From Chloroflexota bacterium (GTDB lineage: Bacteria; Chloroflexota; Anaerolineae; 4572-78; J111), in assembly GCA_016860845.1 (NCBI GenBank), contig BOKF01000037.1:1-64000 (forward strand): a DNA stretch of 64,000 nucleotides. The letters are read 5' to 3'. A model generated the notes under the pieces. The model searched no databases. It saw only the letters and a list, made by a program, of their open reading frames with translations, and was not told the DNA's origin. Positions 25,251 through 35,526 of the stretch are shown piece after piece. The translations under genes were made by a program, and so were the position numbers. Position 1 is the first letter of the stretch, and each line of letters opens with the position of its first letter.

Positions 25251-28142
25251 ATGTTCTTCGCTCGCCTCCTTACTTCGACTTCCATTTCGTCCCGGCAGAT
25301 CCTGTCAATTTTGATCGGCGTGATGATCCTGGCCGCCGGGTTAAGCTTTGCCAGTACTTATCTGCCCGAGAAACAAATAACGGCCCGAAAAGGCATCCTG
25401 GCTATTATACCCCGTGATGCTCGCGAATGGTTTATTGAACATCGGCTTCAGGTTGGGGCTGGGGCGGTTGGCCTGAGTCTTTTTGCTGGCCTGGCCTGGC
25501 TAGGTACTGAAACCCTGGCCCGTACCTGGCAAAAACAGCGTAACCAGGAACTGGCAGCCAATGCAGTCTTATTACGCTTGGCCCCACGGGTGGATGAGAA
25601 AAACAAGTGGAATGTGGCTGTCGACCTGTGGGCGGCGATCCATTCCACCCTGGTTCGCTCTTCCTGGCAGACATGGATGGGTGGCGGCATGCACATGAGC
25701 CTAGAAATGGTGCAGCAGGCCGGCGAACGGATCACTTTTTGCTTGTGGGCCCCGCGCCCGGTTGCGGAAACGCTCATTCGCCAACTTCGGGCTGTTTATT
25801 CCGGGTTGGAAATAGAAACTATCATTAGGAGTAGCTCAGAGGGTGGTCCCACCGATGAGATTGATGATTATCTCGATCACGTCGGCGAAGGCGCTAACTG
25901 GCTGTGGGCTGACCTCGGAGTGAGTCGCGACCCTTGGCGGCCGCTGCGTACCGATTTTGTCAGCGATCCGCTGCCCTCCTTATTGTCGACACTGGAAGGT
26001 ATTGCTCCTGGGAATTCATTAGCTGCCATCCATTTCATCATACGTCCGGCGGCGGATGGCTGGCAGTCGGGCGGGCAGGTTTTTGTTAGCAAGATGCGCG
26101 GCGACAAGCTGGGCCAGGGACAGCAACGCCCCCGCCTCAGCGGACAAGACCGAGCCTTAATCAAACAGATCGAAGAGAAAGGGCGCACCCGTGGCTATGA
26201 CTTGTGCTTGCGGGTATTCGTAGCTGGCCAGGGCGATGTGGGTGGCAATCTTGACCGCCTGATCCGGGTCTTTGACCAATTTGGCGATGATAATAACCTG
26301 GCGGTGCGCCAGAATGGCGATCAGAAAGATCTTTACCGCCTCAGGGGGCGTTTCTTCCCGGCCGGGTGGGGCAAAAGCATCGTCAGCAATCTGGAGTTAG
26401 GCGCTTTAGCCCACTTGCCCAACCAGGATATAACCGGTATCGCCATCGCTCGCGCACGGGCTCGAGTCGAGAAACCCAGCCCGGTGTCGTTCATAGCCCC
26501 CGGAGAGAAACGAGTCATTATTGGCCGCTTCGTCGATGTGCCTTCTTTTAGTGGTGAAATGTCAGGCGTCACCTATTCGCTGGAGTCGCTCCGGCGCATG
26601 CTCAAACTGTCTTCAGGGAATGGCAATGGAGCGACCTCGAACGATTTCGAGACGGAGCGTCCTGTTGGGATCAAACTGATGGACGCCCGCCGACATTTCC
26701 ATGTCATCGGACCGACCGGGGTGGGCAAATCGACCATGCTCCTACGGATGATCTGGCAATACCTGGTCGATTTCCCCGATGCATCCGTATGGTTACAGGA
26801 GCCTCATCAGGACTTAACCCACAAGGTTGTTAAACGAGTCCCGCTCTGGCGAGAGAAAGACATAATTTGGCTGGATGTGATGGATCCCTACCGGGTGTTG
26901 GGAATTAATCCTCTCCAAGCGCCGGAAAATGCAGATATCGGTACAGTCGTAGCCGATGTAATGGGCGTCATGCGTAAGGCGATGGGAGCTTCCTGGGACA
27001 CGGCGGTTCAGATGCAAGAAATCCTGGAAAATGCCCTCCTGGCCGTACTCAAAGGTCAGGATCAGCCAACCATGGTTCACCTTTTTAAGATGTTAACCGA
27101 TGTGGACTATCGGTTTGAACTGGTAAGCAAGCTTAATGACCCGATTTCTCGCCCTTACTGGGAAAGCCTGGAACAAAAGAAGGAAAAGGAACTCGATGGC
27201 ATGTTTTCGGTGCCTCGTCGCCGTATCAACGCTTTTCTGCGGAACCCCATCGTGCGGCGCATTGTGGCCCAGCCATTGAGTACCGTTAACTTCCGCCAGG
27301 CTATCGATGGTGGGAAAGTGATTCTGGTGCAACTGGATGGGCGCATGGGCAGCTCTAACCGTACCTTTATCGGGGCTATGATGATGTACAAACTCTTCGG
27401 TACGATCATGAGCCGGATGGATATCGAGGAAAAAGACCGGCGCCAGGTAGCGATCTGTGTTGACGAGTTTCAGACCTTCGTGGGTCAAAGCGGCCAGGAA
27501 TTCGCCGATATCCTGGAACAGGCCCGAAAGATGGGTGCTAGCTTGACACTGGCCCACCAGCACCTGGGGCAGTTAGCTGGCGGTGGGGGTGACCTGGTTA
27601 ACTCGGTTGCTAACAATACCGGAACTAAGATCGTCTTCCGGGCTGAAGCCGCCGACGCGCCGCAATTCCTGAAGTGGTTACCAGAACTCAAGGCAGTAGA
27701 AGACTTAACCACCCTGGCCAATTTCCGCTGTTACGTCCGTCCTATGGTCAACGGTAGTCCTCAGCCGGTCTGTACCTTATACACCTACGCCGATCCTCCC
27801 ATTCCTGATCCCGAAGAAGAGTTACGGACAGAGCGACGAGGTGAACCAGATCCGTTGCCGTCCCATCCGGGTGAGGCGGCGCTCAAAATATTGAAGCAGA
27901 TTCAGGCTATGCCATCGGATGAACAACGTAAAGAGTATTTGCGCCGGTTGCCACCGGATGCCTGGCCCATCTATCTGGCGGCGCGGCGCTACGATGATGC
28001 CATTCGCCGTAATGAACTGATTGAGCACCCAGAAAAAGTTCCTAACAAACTAGAACGGGTTCGGGAGTTAGTCCGTTTAGGATACGGCACGCCTCATTAT
28101 GAAACCGAAGCTCTAGTGGACAACATCCTAGGCACCAGTTAA
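25251..28142 (+). CDS. virD4: VirD4/TraG-like type IV coupling ATPase
   Basis: A 963-residue protein with two N-terminal transmembrane helices (about 15-36 and 65-85), a soluble domain of ~350 residues and a HerA/FtsK-type ATPase domain. Walker A 'GPTGVGKST' is near residue 487 and Walker B 'ICVDEFQTF' near 735; 'LTLAHQHLGQL' is the following sensor strand. This is the architecture of coupling proteins that bring DNA-protein substrates to the secretion channel. Placement 20 bases after the ParB-like gene and upstream of the replication-relaxation gene supports the conjugative role. The degenerate ATPase at 21496 appears to be its paralogue. Confidence 0.8.
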   Translation: MFFARLLTSTSISSRQILSILIGVMILAAGLSFASTYLPEKQITARKGILAIIPRDAREWFIEHRLQVGAGAVGLSLFAGLAWLGTETLARTWQKQRNQELAANAVLLRLAPRVDEKNKWNVAVDLWAAIHSTLVRSSWQTWMGGGMHMSLEMVQQAGERITFCLWAPRPVAETLIRQLRAVYSGLEIETIIRSSSEGGPTDEIDDYLDHVGEGANWLWADLGVSRDPWRPLRTDFVSDPLPSLLSTLEGIAPGNSLAAIHFIIRPAADGWQSGGQVFVSKMRGDKLGQGQQRPRLSGQDRALIKQIEEKGRTRGYDLCLRVFVAGQGDVGGNLDRLIRVFDQFGDDNNLAVRQNGDQKDLYRLRGRFFPAGWGKSIVSNLELGALAHLPNQDITGIAIARARARVEKPSPVSFIAPGEKRVIIGRFVDVPSFSGEMSGVTYSLESLRRMLKLSSGNGNGATSNDFETERPVGIKLMDARRHFHVIGPTGVGKSTMLLRMIWQYLVDFPDASVWLQEPHQDLTHKVVKRVPLWREKDIIWLDVMDPYRVLGINPLQAPENADIGTVVADVMGVMRKAMGASWDTAVQMQEILENALLAVLKGQDQPTMVHLFKMLTDVDYRFELVSKLNDPISRPYWESLEQKKEKELDGMFSVPRRRINAFLRNPIVRRIVAQPLSTVNFRQAIDGGKVILVQLDGRMGSSNRTFIGAMMMYKLFGTIMSRMDIEEKDRRQVAICVDEFQTFVGQSGQEFADILEQARKMGASLTLAHQHLGQLAGGGGDLVNSVANNTGTKIVFRAEAADAPQFLKWLPELKAVEDLTTLANFRCYVRPMVNGSPQPVCTLYTYADPPIPDPEEELRTERRGEPDPLPSHPGEAALKILKQIQAMPSDEQRKEYLRRLPPDAWPIYLAARRYDDAIRRNELIEHPEKVPNKLERVRELVRLGYGTPHYETEALVDNILGTS

Positions 28143-28174
28143 CAATTTTCAACCTTGAAAGGAGTATCAAATCA

Positions 28175-29191
28175 ATGACCATCGTAGCCCATGCCCAAAC
28201 CGTAGCGCCTATCCCGCACAAGATTTACGCCACCCGGAAGACGTCAAGTGAGATGACTGAGGCGGACCGTCAAGCGATCAGAAAGAACATCCTCACTTTA
28301 TCTGAAAAAGGTAGTATTACCGACCGTGATGAACGACTGTTGGAGTATTTACGTGATTTGAGCGTTCTTAGCCTGGATCAAGTTCGGCGGCTGCTATTTG
28401 TAAATGCCAATGAGCGAACCACTTACCAGCGCTTGTATCTATTAGCGAAAAATAAGCTAATCGACAGTGCTCGGATTCCTCGTACTGGAATGATTAGGTG
28501 GGGCCTGCCAACGGGTAAGGTTTACACTCTTGGCTACGGTGGGCGTGTCTGGTTGCAGGAGGAGGTCGGTAACGACCGTTCCTCATTTCGCCACCTTCGG
28601 AGCGAGCAGGTATTACATGATCTGCTGGTCGCTGAACTATGCGTTCGTTTAATCGAAGCAACTTGTCAGCGTGGAGAGTTGTGGAGTTTGACTTGGTTTA
28701 ACGACCGGGCGGCCAGCCTTTATTCGGGTGGGAACGATAATAATGTACCTGTGACTTCCCCGGATGGACTGGCTATTGTTCGTCAGAAGCGTGGTAACGG
28801 CAAGGCCGCTTCTTTACCTTTTTTTATCGAATTGGATGCCAGTCGTGAGGCGCATGGGCGCCCCAGTTCTGACTGGGGAAGGAAAGTACTCGGTTACGAC
28901 CGCTATCGAGGTACTGGAGACGAAAGTTGGAAAACCCATGCGGCGCTCGCTAGCCTGCCGACATTCCCTATCGTGGCAGTGATTACTCATGGTGAACACC
29001 GGTTGATTAACCTAGCGAATGCCATCAACGAACACCGTCAACAGAAGGTAATTTATTATCTGGCGCTCTGGGAAGATCTAATGGCGGGAGAGGATTTTTT
29101 GAGTACTCCGGCCTGGATGGTTGTCTCCCCAGATGGTCATATTGTTGGCGAGGATCCGGTGGACCGGCAGTCCTTATTGCCTACCAATTAA
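28175..29191 (+). CDS. Replication-relaxation family protein
   Basis: 338 residues. The segment 'TDRDERLLEYLRDLSVLSLD' followed by 'VRRLLF' and a winged-helix pattern ('TTYQRLYLLAKNKLIDSARI') is typical of the replication-relaxation family of plasmid proteins in Gram-positive-like bacteria. A later 'FFIELDASREAHGRP' carries acidic residues that could bind metal in a nuclease-like fold. Members are thought to act in plasmid replication or DNA relaxation, so this is the best relaxase-like candidate in the window. AAAGGAG precedes the ATG by nine bases. Confidence 0.7.
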   Translation: MTIVAHAQTVAPIPHKIYATRKTSSEMTEADRQAIRKNILTLSEKGSITDRDERLLEYLRDLSVLSLDQVRRLLFVNANERTTYQRLYLLAKNKLIDSARIPRTGMIRWGLPTGKVYTLGYGGRVWLQEEVGNDRSSFRHLRSEQVLHDLLVAELCVRLIEATCQRGELWSLTWFNDRAASLYSGGNDNNVPVTSPDGLAIVRQKRGNGKAASLPFFIELDASREAHGRPSSDWGRKVLGYDRYRGTGDESWKTHAALASLPTFPIVAVITHGEHRLINLANAINEHRQQKVIYYLALWEDLMAGEDFLSTPAWMVVSPDGHIVGEDPVDRQSLLPTN

Positions 29192-29287
29192 ATTTGGTCT
29201 TGTCCATTCTGCCAAACAAGCCTTTTTCCTAACTTTGATTGGCTCGGAAGATGAAAAAGGACTTGCCTGATATTGAATATTTTAACC

Positions 29288-31138
29288 ATGAGCTGTACGC
29301 GCAACTCAACTAAACTGGCTACGGCCGCTGTTGCCAGCGGGGGTATTTCTAAGCTTGCGAGCCAGGCCAGCGCCGAAATTGGCCAAACCCAGGAAGCTCA
29401 TTATTACCTGCCTCAATGGGGTAATAAGCAGGGAAATTCTCGCCACCCCCTCTTCTGGCCACCCCCAGGGAAAGCTCGGCGTGGTTTTTGGGGAAGAGAT
29501 TATCAGGATCGGGTTAGACAAGCCTTACGAGCATGGCGTTCTCATGCTGACGACCAAGCACTGGCGAGAGTTCGGGCCGAATTGGCAAGTGACTTGGCTG
29601 ACCAGATCATTGCAATCAGGCGGAACGGCCATCCCGCAGGTATCGCCAGTGAATTGGCTGAAGAACGCGCGGCACTTCTACTTTCGCCGCCCGCCTCGCT
29701 TGCGACGGTGGAACGGATAGAGCGAATTGCCGTTTTGGATAACACCCTGGCCCTACTACGGTTAAAGCAGGCCATTACTGACGATCAATACCGGGCTGCC
29801 CTGGTCGATACCGTAACCTATTACCAACACGGGCACAAACGCAGCCGCACCCCGGTACGTTGGTTGCCGGCCCGTCCCGTTGGCTTTGAAACGGAGGTGT
29901 CCAGCCCCGTAGATCCGACCCGCAAGGTTAGAACGCGTTATCGGGTTATTGACCTGAACGAGCCTGTGACTTCAAATTCCTTAAGCGGTGAAATCAATCC
30001 CACTTATGATCAGTCTTTGCAACCTCGCCAGCGAGAACGAATTGCTTCACGCTGGCAAATCGAAGAGATTGCCAGGAAATTGGATGCTACCACGTTGTTA
30101 AACCCATCAGCCAGTTGGGCAGATGGGCCGCCTCTGTTAGGACAAGATGGTATGGTGGAGTCGGGGAATGGCCGCATATTAGCTTTGCGGCGAGCTTTGG
30201 AAATTAACCCCCTGGGTTATGCAGCTTATCGACAACAACTGCTGGCTCAGGCAGCCAGTTTTGGTTTCAGATCAAGCGATCTGGAAAAAATTCAGCAACC
30301 CTTGCTGGTCCGGGAACGATTAACCAGATTAACCCGACAAGCGCGGTTATCATTTATCAACGAAGCCAATGCCAGCGGGGTAGCACGGATGGGAGTAGGA
30401 GAGCAGGCACGTGCGAATGCCCGGCTTATTCCACCGGGTTTCTTTACCGATCTGCACATCGCCGAGTCGGATAACGGCCTGGCTGATGTCCTGACCAAAA
30501 AAGGAAATGCTCCCATCGTTGCCCGTCTGGTTAATTTGTTACCTGGGACAGAACGAGCGGCCCTAATGGATCAGCATGGCTCCTTGAGCACCGAAGGCAT
30601 TGACCATTTAGAGCGCGCTATATTTGCTTACACCATGCCAGCTTCGCCTCAGGGAGAACGCTTGGCCCGCTTAATCTTTGAGGAAGGCGAAGCAATTGAC
30701 CGGATTGGAGCGGGCTTAAAGCAAGCGCTCCCCAAATTGGGGCAAGTCGCTGATTTGGTCAAAGCAGGGCAGCGCCGTCCGGAGTTTGATCTAGGGGAAG
30801 ATTTGACGATTGCGATTCTAAAGATACACGACTTTCGCCAACAGGGTTTAAGCATGGCCGATTATCTAAGTCAGTACAAGATGTTCCCCGAATTGTCCCC
30901 CTTACAGGAGCAGTTGCTGGTGCAGCTAGATGAGCGGCGAAGATCAGCTCGAACTGTAGCAGCTCTTTTAAATGCTTATACGGATGAAGTAATGAACACA
31001 GCTGCACCCAATCAAACCAGCTTGCTCGGACACAACTTTAGTCTCAGCCGTGAGGATCTATTGAGAGTAGCCATTAAAAAAGTTGGAGGTAAGTGGATTG
31101 AGCTTCGCGCTAATCCACACATTCATTTCGTATCTTAA
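29288..31138 (+). CDS. MSC-leader protein with DdrB-like ParB-superfamily domain
   Basis: 616 residues from the ATG that starts the conserved leader (MSCTRNSTKL, then 'GGISKLASQ'). A TTG five codons upstream is in frame but would bury the leader. The middle contains the ddrB-like ParB-superfamily signature: 'NPTYDQSLQPRQR', 'LLGQDGMVESGNGRILALRR', then 'SFINEANASGVARMGV'. In phage P1 and many plasmids this domain occurs in proteins linked with antirestriction and DNA transfer. It lies just after the replication-relaxation gene, in the T4SS unit rather than with the other leader genes. There is no strong Shine-Dalgarno site; a 20-codon frame (29251-29313) overlaps the start and might couple translation. 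Confidence 0.75.
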   Translation: MSCTRNSTKLATAAVASGGISKLASQASAEIGQTQEAHYYLPQWGNKQGNSRHPLFWPPPGKARRGFWGRDYQDRVRQALRAWRSHADDQALARVRAELASDLADQIIAIRRNGHPAGIASELAEERAALLLSPPASLATVERIERIAVLDNTLALLRLKQAITDDQYRAALVDTVTYYQHGHKRSRTPVRWLPARPVGFETEVSSPVDPTRKVRTRYRVIDLNEPVTSNSLSGEINPTYDQSLQPRQRERIASRWQIEEIARKLDATTLLNPSASWADGPPLLGQDGMVESGNGRILALRRALEINPLGYAAYRQQLLAQAASFGFRSSDLEKIQQPLLVRERLTRLTRQARLSFINEANASGVARMGVGEQARANARLIPPGFFTDLHIAESDNGLADVLTKKGNAPIVARLVNLLPGTERAALMDQHGSLSTEGIDHLERAIFAYTMPASPQGERLARLIFEEGEAIDRIGAGLKQALPKLGQVADLVKAGQRRPEFDLGEDLTIAILKIHDFRQQGLSMADYLSQYKMFPELSPLQEQLLVQLDERRRSARTVAALLNAYTDEVMNTAAPNQTSLLGHNFSLSREDLLRVAIKKVGGKWIELRANPHIHFVS

Positions 31139-31211
31139 ACAAGGCGTTGAAAGACGCCCTTTGGAACTTGTTCGCCCGTGGTACCTGTTGAACTGTTGGA
31201 GAGTTAAAACT

Positions 31212-33536
31212 ATGCATAAACTTTTCCGGCTTTTAGTAGCTCTGGTCCTGGTAATCGCCTCACTGGTGATGTTTTTAGGTATCATCAGTCCGTTGCCCAT
31301 TTGGGCCGCCTCTTACACAATTAACTCGTCGGCCGACCCCGGCGATGGTACGTGTAATGTCACCGAGTGTACCTTGCGTGAAGCGATTAGTGTGGCTAAT
31401 ACCAGCGCTGGCGTCCCTGATACGATAAATTTTTCAATCACCGGCGTGATTACCCTGTCCTCGTCAGCGGGAGCACTGCCTACCCTTTCTGACAATGCCG
31501 GCGTGACCGTCAACGGGGATATTGATGGCGATGGCAACCCTGATGTAGCTATTAACGGAGTGAATGTAAGTTCTACTAATGCTAGTGGTATCCGCATTCA
31601 ATCGTCCAACAATATTATCTCCGGCCTGGCGATCTATGGCTTCCCTGGTTTTGGCATTACCATCACCGGCACGAACAGCATCAACAACCAGATTCTCAGC
31701 AACACCATTGGTTTGGACCTGTCCGGCGTCGCCATCGGTAATGGCCGGGACATCCTCAACAACGGCGATGGAATCATCATTCGTAACGGTGCGAACAATA
31801 ATACCGTTCGCGGTAACACCATCGGCAGCAATCTGCGCCATGGCGTTTCGCTTAGCGCGGCCAGCGCTAATACCGTCACGCTCAACTTCATTGGCCTCAC
31901 CAGTAATGGACTGGATCGTGGTAACGGTGAAGATGGAGTCATGCTAAAGGACGGAGCCAGCAATCACCTGGTGCAAGATAATCAAATCAAATATAACAAT
32001 CGTTATGGCATCTATTTTTATGGGCTCACCGCTCCTCCTCATGACAACCAGATTATCGACAATATCATCGCGAATAATGACAGCTTGACGGTGACGGCCA
32101 AGGCCGCCATTGTTCTCCAGCGGACCCATCGGAACGATGACTCGTCTGTACCAGTCACCGGAGATAATCTCATCCAATCTAATCAGATCATTAGTAACGC
32201 GGGCATGGGTATCTACAACCTGGGTGCTTCACCGCTGATTACCGGCAACATAATTTCAGATAACGCTAGCTATGGGATCTTCAACGCCGTGGATTTTGGG
32301 GCCTCCTCCAGCCCCGCTTCGGCAGGGGATGACATCTTGTCGATGCCTGGTATTTACGGCAACAGCATTAACAGCAACGGAAAGGAAGGAATCCGTTCAG
32401 TTGACAGCGCACCTCTCAACCGCTACACCCTGGCCGCCGATAACACAATCGGCGACAATGATGGTGCCTATGATATACACCAAATCTGGTATGGGGCCGT
32501 TGAAGTTCTCGCTGGCGGAACGACTATCAGCAGTGGTCTCAACATTACGCTTAATAGTCAATCGACGGGCCAAGTCCTGGCCAACACCTATGCCGCTGCT
32601 GATGCTGTCCAGGGTATCTGGGCCAAAGGAGGGACCAGCTACAACGACGTAACAAGCTGGATCGCTATTGACGAGTACGTTGTCCAAAATAACGGCACTC
32701 TGCTCGAATACTCGCCCTATACAATCACCGTAAGCGGCGCCTATAGCGGCAGTGTCCTGTTCAGTTTTGACGCTATCAGCGCCACCCATCCGGTCAGCCC
32801 TATGGATTACAACCTGCCCTTTGGCCGAATGAGCGGGGTGATAGACGTGCCGGCCCACACCCTGCATCGCTACCAGATTGCCGAAGTTAACTATGGTCAA
32901 GACAGCGATAGTGATGGCATCCCCGATCCTACCGAAATGCCTTGCACCCCCGGCGTCGGCTGCGGTTATCCCCCGGGATGTGATAGCGATAGCGACGGTG
33001 TGCCCGATTACTGGGACACTGACAGCGATAATGACGGCATCGGGGACAACATCGAGGGTAGTGAAGATAGCAGCAGTGATGTGGATGCCGTTCCAAACTA
33101 CCGTGACACGGATAGTGATGGCGATGACATCGAGGATTGGCGAGAAGCTGGCTGCGCCATCCAACCTACCGGCGGCGTGGCATGCCCCGATCCTAGCCGG
33201 GACAGCGACGGTGACACTCTTCCAGATTGGTTGGACAACGACAGTGATGCTGACGGGATCAAAGATGCCAATGAGTATTACGCCCGCAGCAGCGATACGC
33301 CCTTGTGCGCCAACACTACTTTAGATAGTGACGGCGACACTATACCTAATTGCCGAGATAATAATGTAGATAGCGACAATATGGACAACTATCGTGACCT
33401 CGACTCTGATGGCGATGGGGCAACCGACAGCCAGGAATCTAAGATTAACCCTGAACCCGCACCATTTGGACATGAAGGCGTACCGGCCTGGCTTGATCCA
33501 GTCCGTGGCCTCTACCTGCCTGTTATCCTCAGGTGA
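31212..33536 (+). CDS. Secreted parallel beta-helix protein with calcium-binding type-3 repeats
   Basis: 774 residues; GGAGAG precedes the ATG. A signal peptide (to about 'PIWAAS') leads to 'CNVTECTLREAISVAN', the cysteine motif that opens many exported right-handed beta-helix (NosD/CSLREA) proteins. Asn-rich PbH1 repeats follow over residues ~60-440. The C-terminal third has thrombospondin type-3-like 'DSDSDGIPD' repeats that bind calcium in known families. The protein ends in 'YLPVILR', a motif also present inside the giant protein at 35784. It is likely a surface polysaccharide-binding or structural protein. Confidence 0.75.
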   Translation: MHKLFRLLVALVLVIASLVMFLGIISPLPIWAASYTINSSADPGDGTCNVTECTLREAISVANTSAGVPDTINFSITGVITLSSSAGALPTLSDNAGVTVNGDIDGDGNPDVAINGVNVSSTNASGIRIQSSNNIISGLAIYGFPGFGITITGTNSINNQILSNTIGLDLSGVAIGNGRDILNNGDGIIIRNGANNNTVRGNTIGSNLRHGVSLSAASANTVTLNFIGLTSNGLDRGNGEDGVMLKDGASNHLVQDNQIKYNNRYGIYFYGLTAPPHDNQIIDNIIANNDSLTVTAKAAIVLQRTHRNDDSSVPVTGDNLIQSNQIISNAGMGIYNLGASPLITGNIISDNASYGIFNAVDFGASSSPASAGDDILSMPGIYGNSINSNGKEGIRSVDSAPLNRYTLAADNTIGDNDGAYDIHQIWYGAVEVLAGGTTISSGLNITLNSQSTGQVLANTYAAADAVQGIWAKGGTSYNDVTSWIAIDEYVVQNNGTLLEYSPYTITVSGAYSGSVLFSFDAISATHPVSPMDYNLPFGRMSGVIDVPAHTLHRYQIAEVNYGQDSDSDGIPDPTEMPCTPGVGCGYPPGCDSDSDGVPDYWDTDSDNDGIGDNIEGSEDSSSDVDAVPNYRDTDSDGDDIEDWREAGCAIQPTGGVACPDPSRDSDGDTLPDWLDNDSDADGIKDANEYYARSSDTPLCANTTLDSDGDTIPNCRDNNVDSDNMDNYRDLDSDGDGATDSQESKINPEPAPFGHEGVPAWLDPVRGLYLPVILR

Positions 33537-33667
33537 TGAGAGGGTTTTTTGGCGGAAGCTGACTTCGACGTGACTACGATAGGTCACCGTATCAGTGATT
33601 CTGGCGAAAAGGTGATGGTGGACAAGGGTTCTTATGAGCATATGACAATTCAAAGGAGTTGCCACCC

Positions 33668-35035
33668 ATGACAGGTTTAAATAGTAACGGGAAACTGGCC
33701 CAACTACCAGTTCAACTGCGCGAGACTCAGGATAGTCTCCTGGATTTGGAAGCTTTATTAGCCGTATCGAAGGTCATTCACTCCACGTTTAATATTGCTG
33801 AACTGTTTTCGCTGATCGTAGAGCAGGCTATTTCCTTGACCGATACGGACCGCGGCTGCTTAATTACCACTCAGGCAGAAGGAAAAATTCAGATTGAGGT
33901 GGCGCAGCATAAAAGTGGCCGCTCCCTGCCGGTCGAGGATTTTCGTATCAGCCATACTATTGTAGATGAAGTGATGGCGACTCACCTCCCCCTCATCCGC
34001 GAGGACATTTGGAATGATGACTTTCTCAAGTGTAAAGATAGTATTACTGAATTAGGGTTGCGCCGAGTATTATGCGCGCCTCTGATAAGAGATCAAGATA
34101 TCGTGGGGTTGATCTATGTGGACAGTGTAGGTCCTAGTCTGGAAACCCTGTCCCAGAGGCGTTTGCGCACTTTGGATGCTCTGGCTGGTCAGGCCGCTGT
34201 TGCCCTCTATCAAGCCCGACTCTACAAAGAACTAGAGAGTTTATATGAAATCACCCGGATTCTGGATGCGGCAAAGACCGATTTTATCGCCATCGCTTCA
34301 CACGAATTGCGCACTCCTCTGGCCCTAATTAATGGATATGTCGAGATACTTGGTAGCATGTTGCCGGAATTAGGAGAGCAGGTGCGGCCCTTCGTTGAGG
34401 GTATCACCAATGGCACGACCAGATTGATCGATGTCGTGTCGTCCATGCTGTATGCGGCCCAGGTAGACCAGAGTAATCTTAAGCTGCATCTTCAGCCATA
34501 TTCCATAAAAGCTCTATGTAAAGAGGTGGTTGACAAGTGGCGCGAGGCCAGCCGGGAAAGAAGTCTCAGGTTTGAGATTTCTTTTCACGTGCCAGAGGAA
34601 GACAGGCTAATCTGGACGATAGACGTAGGGCATCTAGAGCATGCCCTGGGACATTTATTAGCAAATGCCATCAAATTCACGCCTGATGAAGGTTTAATCG
34701 AAGTGCAGGTAAGAAAGGCGAATGAATCCTTGGAAATAGATGTAATTGATTCTGGGATTGGGGTTGAACCGCAATACCGTGAGCTTATCTTTGAGAAATT
34801 TTTCCGGGCGCACGACTCGCGACTACATTCAACGGGGAAAACGAAATTTATGGGAGCAGGACCAGGTTTGGGTCTATATCTGGCGCGGGGTATTGTTGCT
34901 GCGCATGGCGGAACTGTCTGGGTGGAACCTAACCCCAGCCCAAACGAGGATCAGGCTGGCAGTAAATTTGTGATCCGATTACCGGGAATTGGCCCGGCTA
35001 ATTGTGCACTTGAAAAGGCAAACGAGATTCTGTGA
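33668..35035 (+). CDS. GAF-domain sensor histidine kinase
   Basis: About 455 residues, start chosen at the ATG with AAAGGAG upstream (a TTG nine bases earlier is possible). A GAF domain occupies ~25-175 ('DRGCLITTQ', 'VLCAPLIRDQDIVGLIYVDS'). The HisKA dimerisation domain carries the phospho-accepting His near residue 211 in 'ASHELRTPLALI'. The HATPase domain shows the N box 'HLLANAIKFTPDEG', G1 'DSGIGV' and G2 'GAGPGLGLYLARGIVAAHGG'. No transmembrane segment is seen, so it is cytoplasmic and senses a soluble ligand. No response regulator is adjacent. It may regulate transfer, but the sequence does not show a target. Confidence 0.9.
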   Translation: MTGLNSNGKLAQLPVQLRETQDSLLDLEALLAVSKVIHSTFNIAELFSLIVEQAISLTDTDRGCLITTQAEGKIQIEVAQHKSGRSLPVEDFRISHTIVDEVMATHLPLIREDIWNDDFLKCKDSITELGLRRVLCAPLIRDQDIVGLIYVDSVGPSLETLSQRRLRTLDALAGQAAVALYQARLYKELESLYEITRILDAAKTDFIAIASHELRTPLALINGYVEILGSMLPELGEQVRPFVEGITNGTTRLIDVVSSMLYAAQVDQSNLKLHLQPYSIKALCKEVVDKWREASRERSLRFEISFHVPEEDRLIWTIDVGHLEHALGHLLANAIKFTPDEGLIEVQVRKANESLEIDVIDSGIGVEPQYRELIFEKFFRAHDSRLHSTGKTKFMGAGPGLGLYLARGIVAAHGGTVWVEPNPSPNEDQAGSKFVIRLPGIGPANCALEKANEIL

Positions 35036-35160
35036 GTGCTTGAAAGGAAGAGTAGGAGCAGGCGGCGAGCTAAAATTTGGCTATAGGTTCTGGGCGCTCT
35101 GCATGGACCAAAGTCTTACTCGTTTAGACCAAGCTGTAGGTAAATTAGCCTCAAAAATGC

Positions 35161-35190
35161 TTGACAAAACAGGGTATTCGATAATATAAT
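35161..35190 (+). promoter_or_regulatory. Consensus promoter of RNA copy C
   Basis: TTGACA (35161-35166) and TATAAT (35185-35190) with 18-base spacing. The flanking 'atgcttgacaaaac' matches the fourth copy ('gtgcttgacaaaac'). Confidence 0.85.
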
Positions 35191-35196
35191 AAGTGA

Positions 35197-35404
35197 AATT
35201 TATAACGAGTGATGCCACATTCACTCTCCCGGGAATTATCCCGTACGCTCCGCCTGTTGAAGTAGAGGTACACTCCGAGCCGTTAAGGCTCTGCACACCC
35301 CCTCTCTGCTTATAGCAACCAGGCCGGTCCAGTGGCTGACTATTGGATCGCATTCCTCCAGGAGGAATTAACTTGGTTGCAGATAAGCAGGGAGTTTTTA
35401 TTTT
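35197..35404 (+). ncRNA. Structured leader RNA, copy C (most divergent)
   Basis: Same fold as the other copies with informative changes. The third hairpin is GAGCC-gttaa-GGCTC where others have AAGCC/GGCTT. The apical hairpin is ATTCCT-ccagg-AGGAAT where others have GTTCC/GGAAC. Both changes keep pairing, so they are compensatory. The closing stem pairs GCAACCAGG with CTTGGTTGC and ends in GGAG and a T-tract (35395-35404). The AGGAGGA in the apical hairpin is a good Shine-Dalgarno sequence. It precedes the SBBP giant-protein unit. Confidence 0.75.
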
Positions 35405-35525
35405 ATCCCGCCTCATTAATTCCATAGCTTTCCCTGACGCTGTTGTTTTTGACGACGCGGAAATTTCCATTTCCGCAATCTGTCTGTCCCAACTCGATAT
35501 CTTTTTTGTTGATGGCTTGACCTGA
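35373..35525 (+). CDS. Leader open frame of unit C
   Basis: This copy has no ATG in the stem, but a TTG six bases after AGGAGGA opens a 50-codon frame that ends at 35523-35525. The stop lies one base before the ATG of the next small gene. The peptide is hydrophobic to acidic ('DKQGVFILSRLINSIAFPD') with no known family. Position and openness match the leader frames after the other RNA copies. Translation is not proven. Confidence 0.3.
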   Translation: MVADKQGVFILSRLINSIAFPDAVVFDDAEISISAICLSQLDIFFVDGLT

Positions 35526-35526
35526 T

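Noticed and set aside
31143..31165. Short GGCGT/ACGCC hairpin after the DdrB-like gene as a terminator
   Set aside because: Only a five-base stem and no run of T residues follows.
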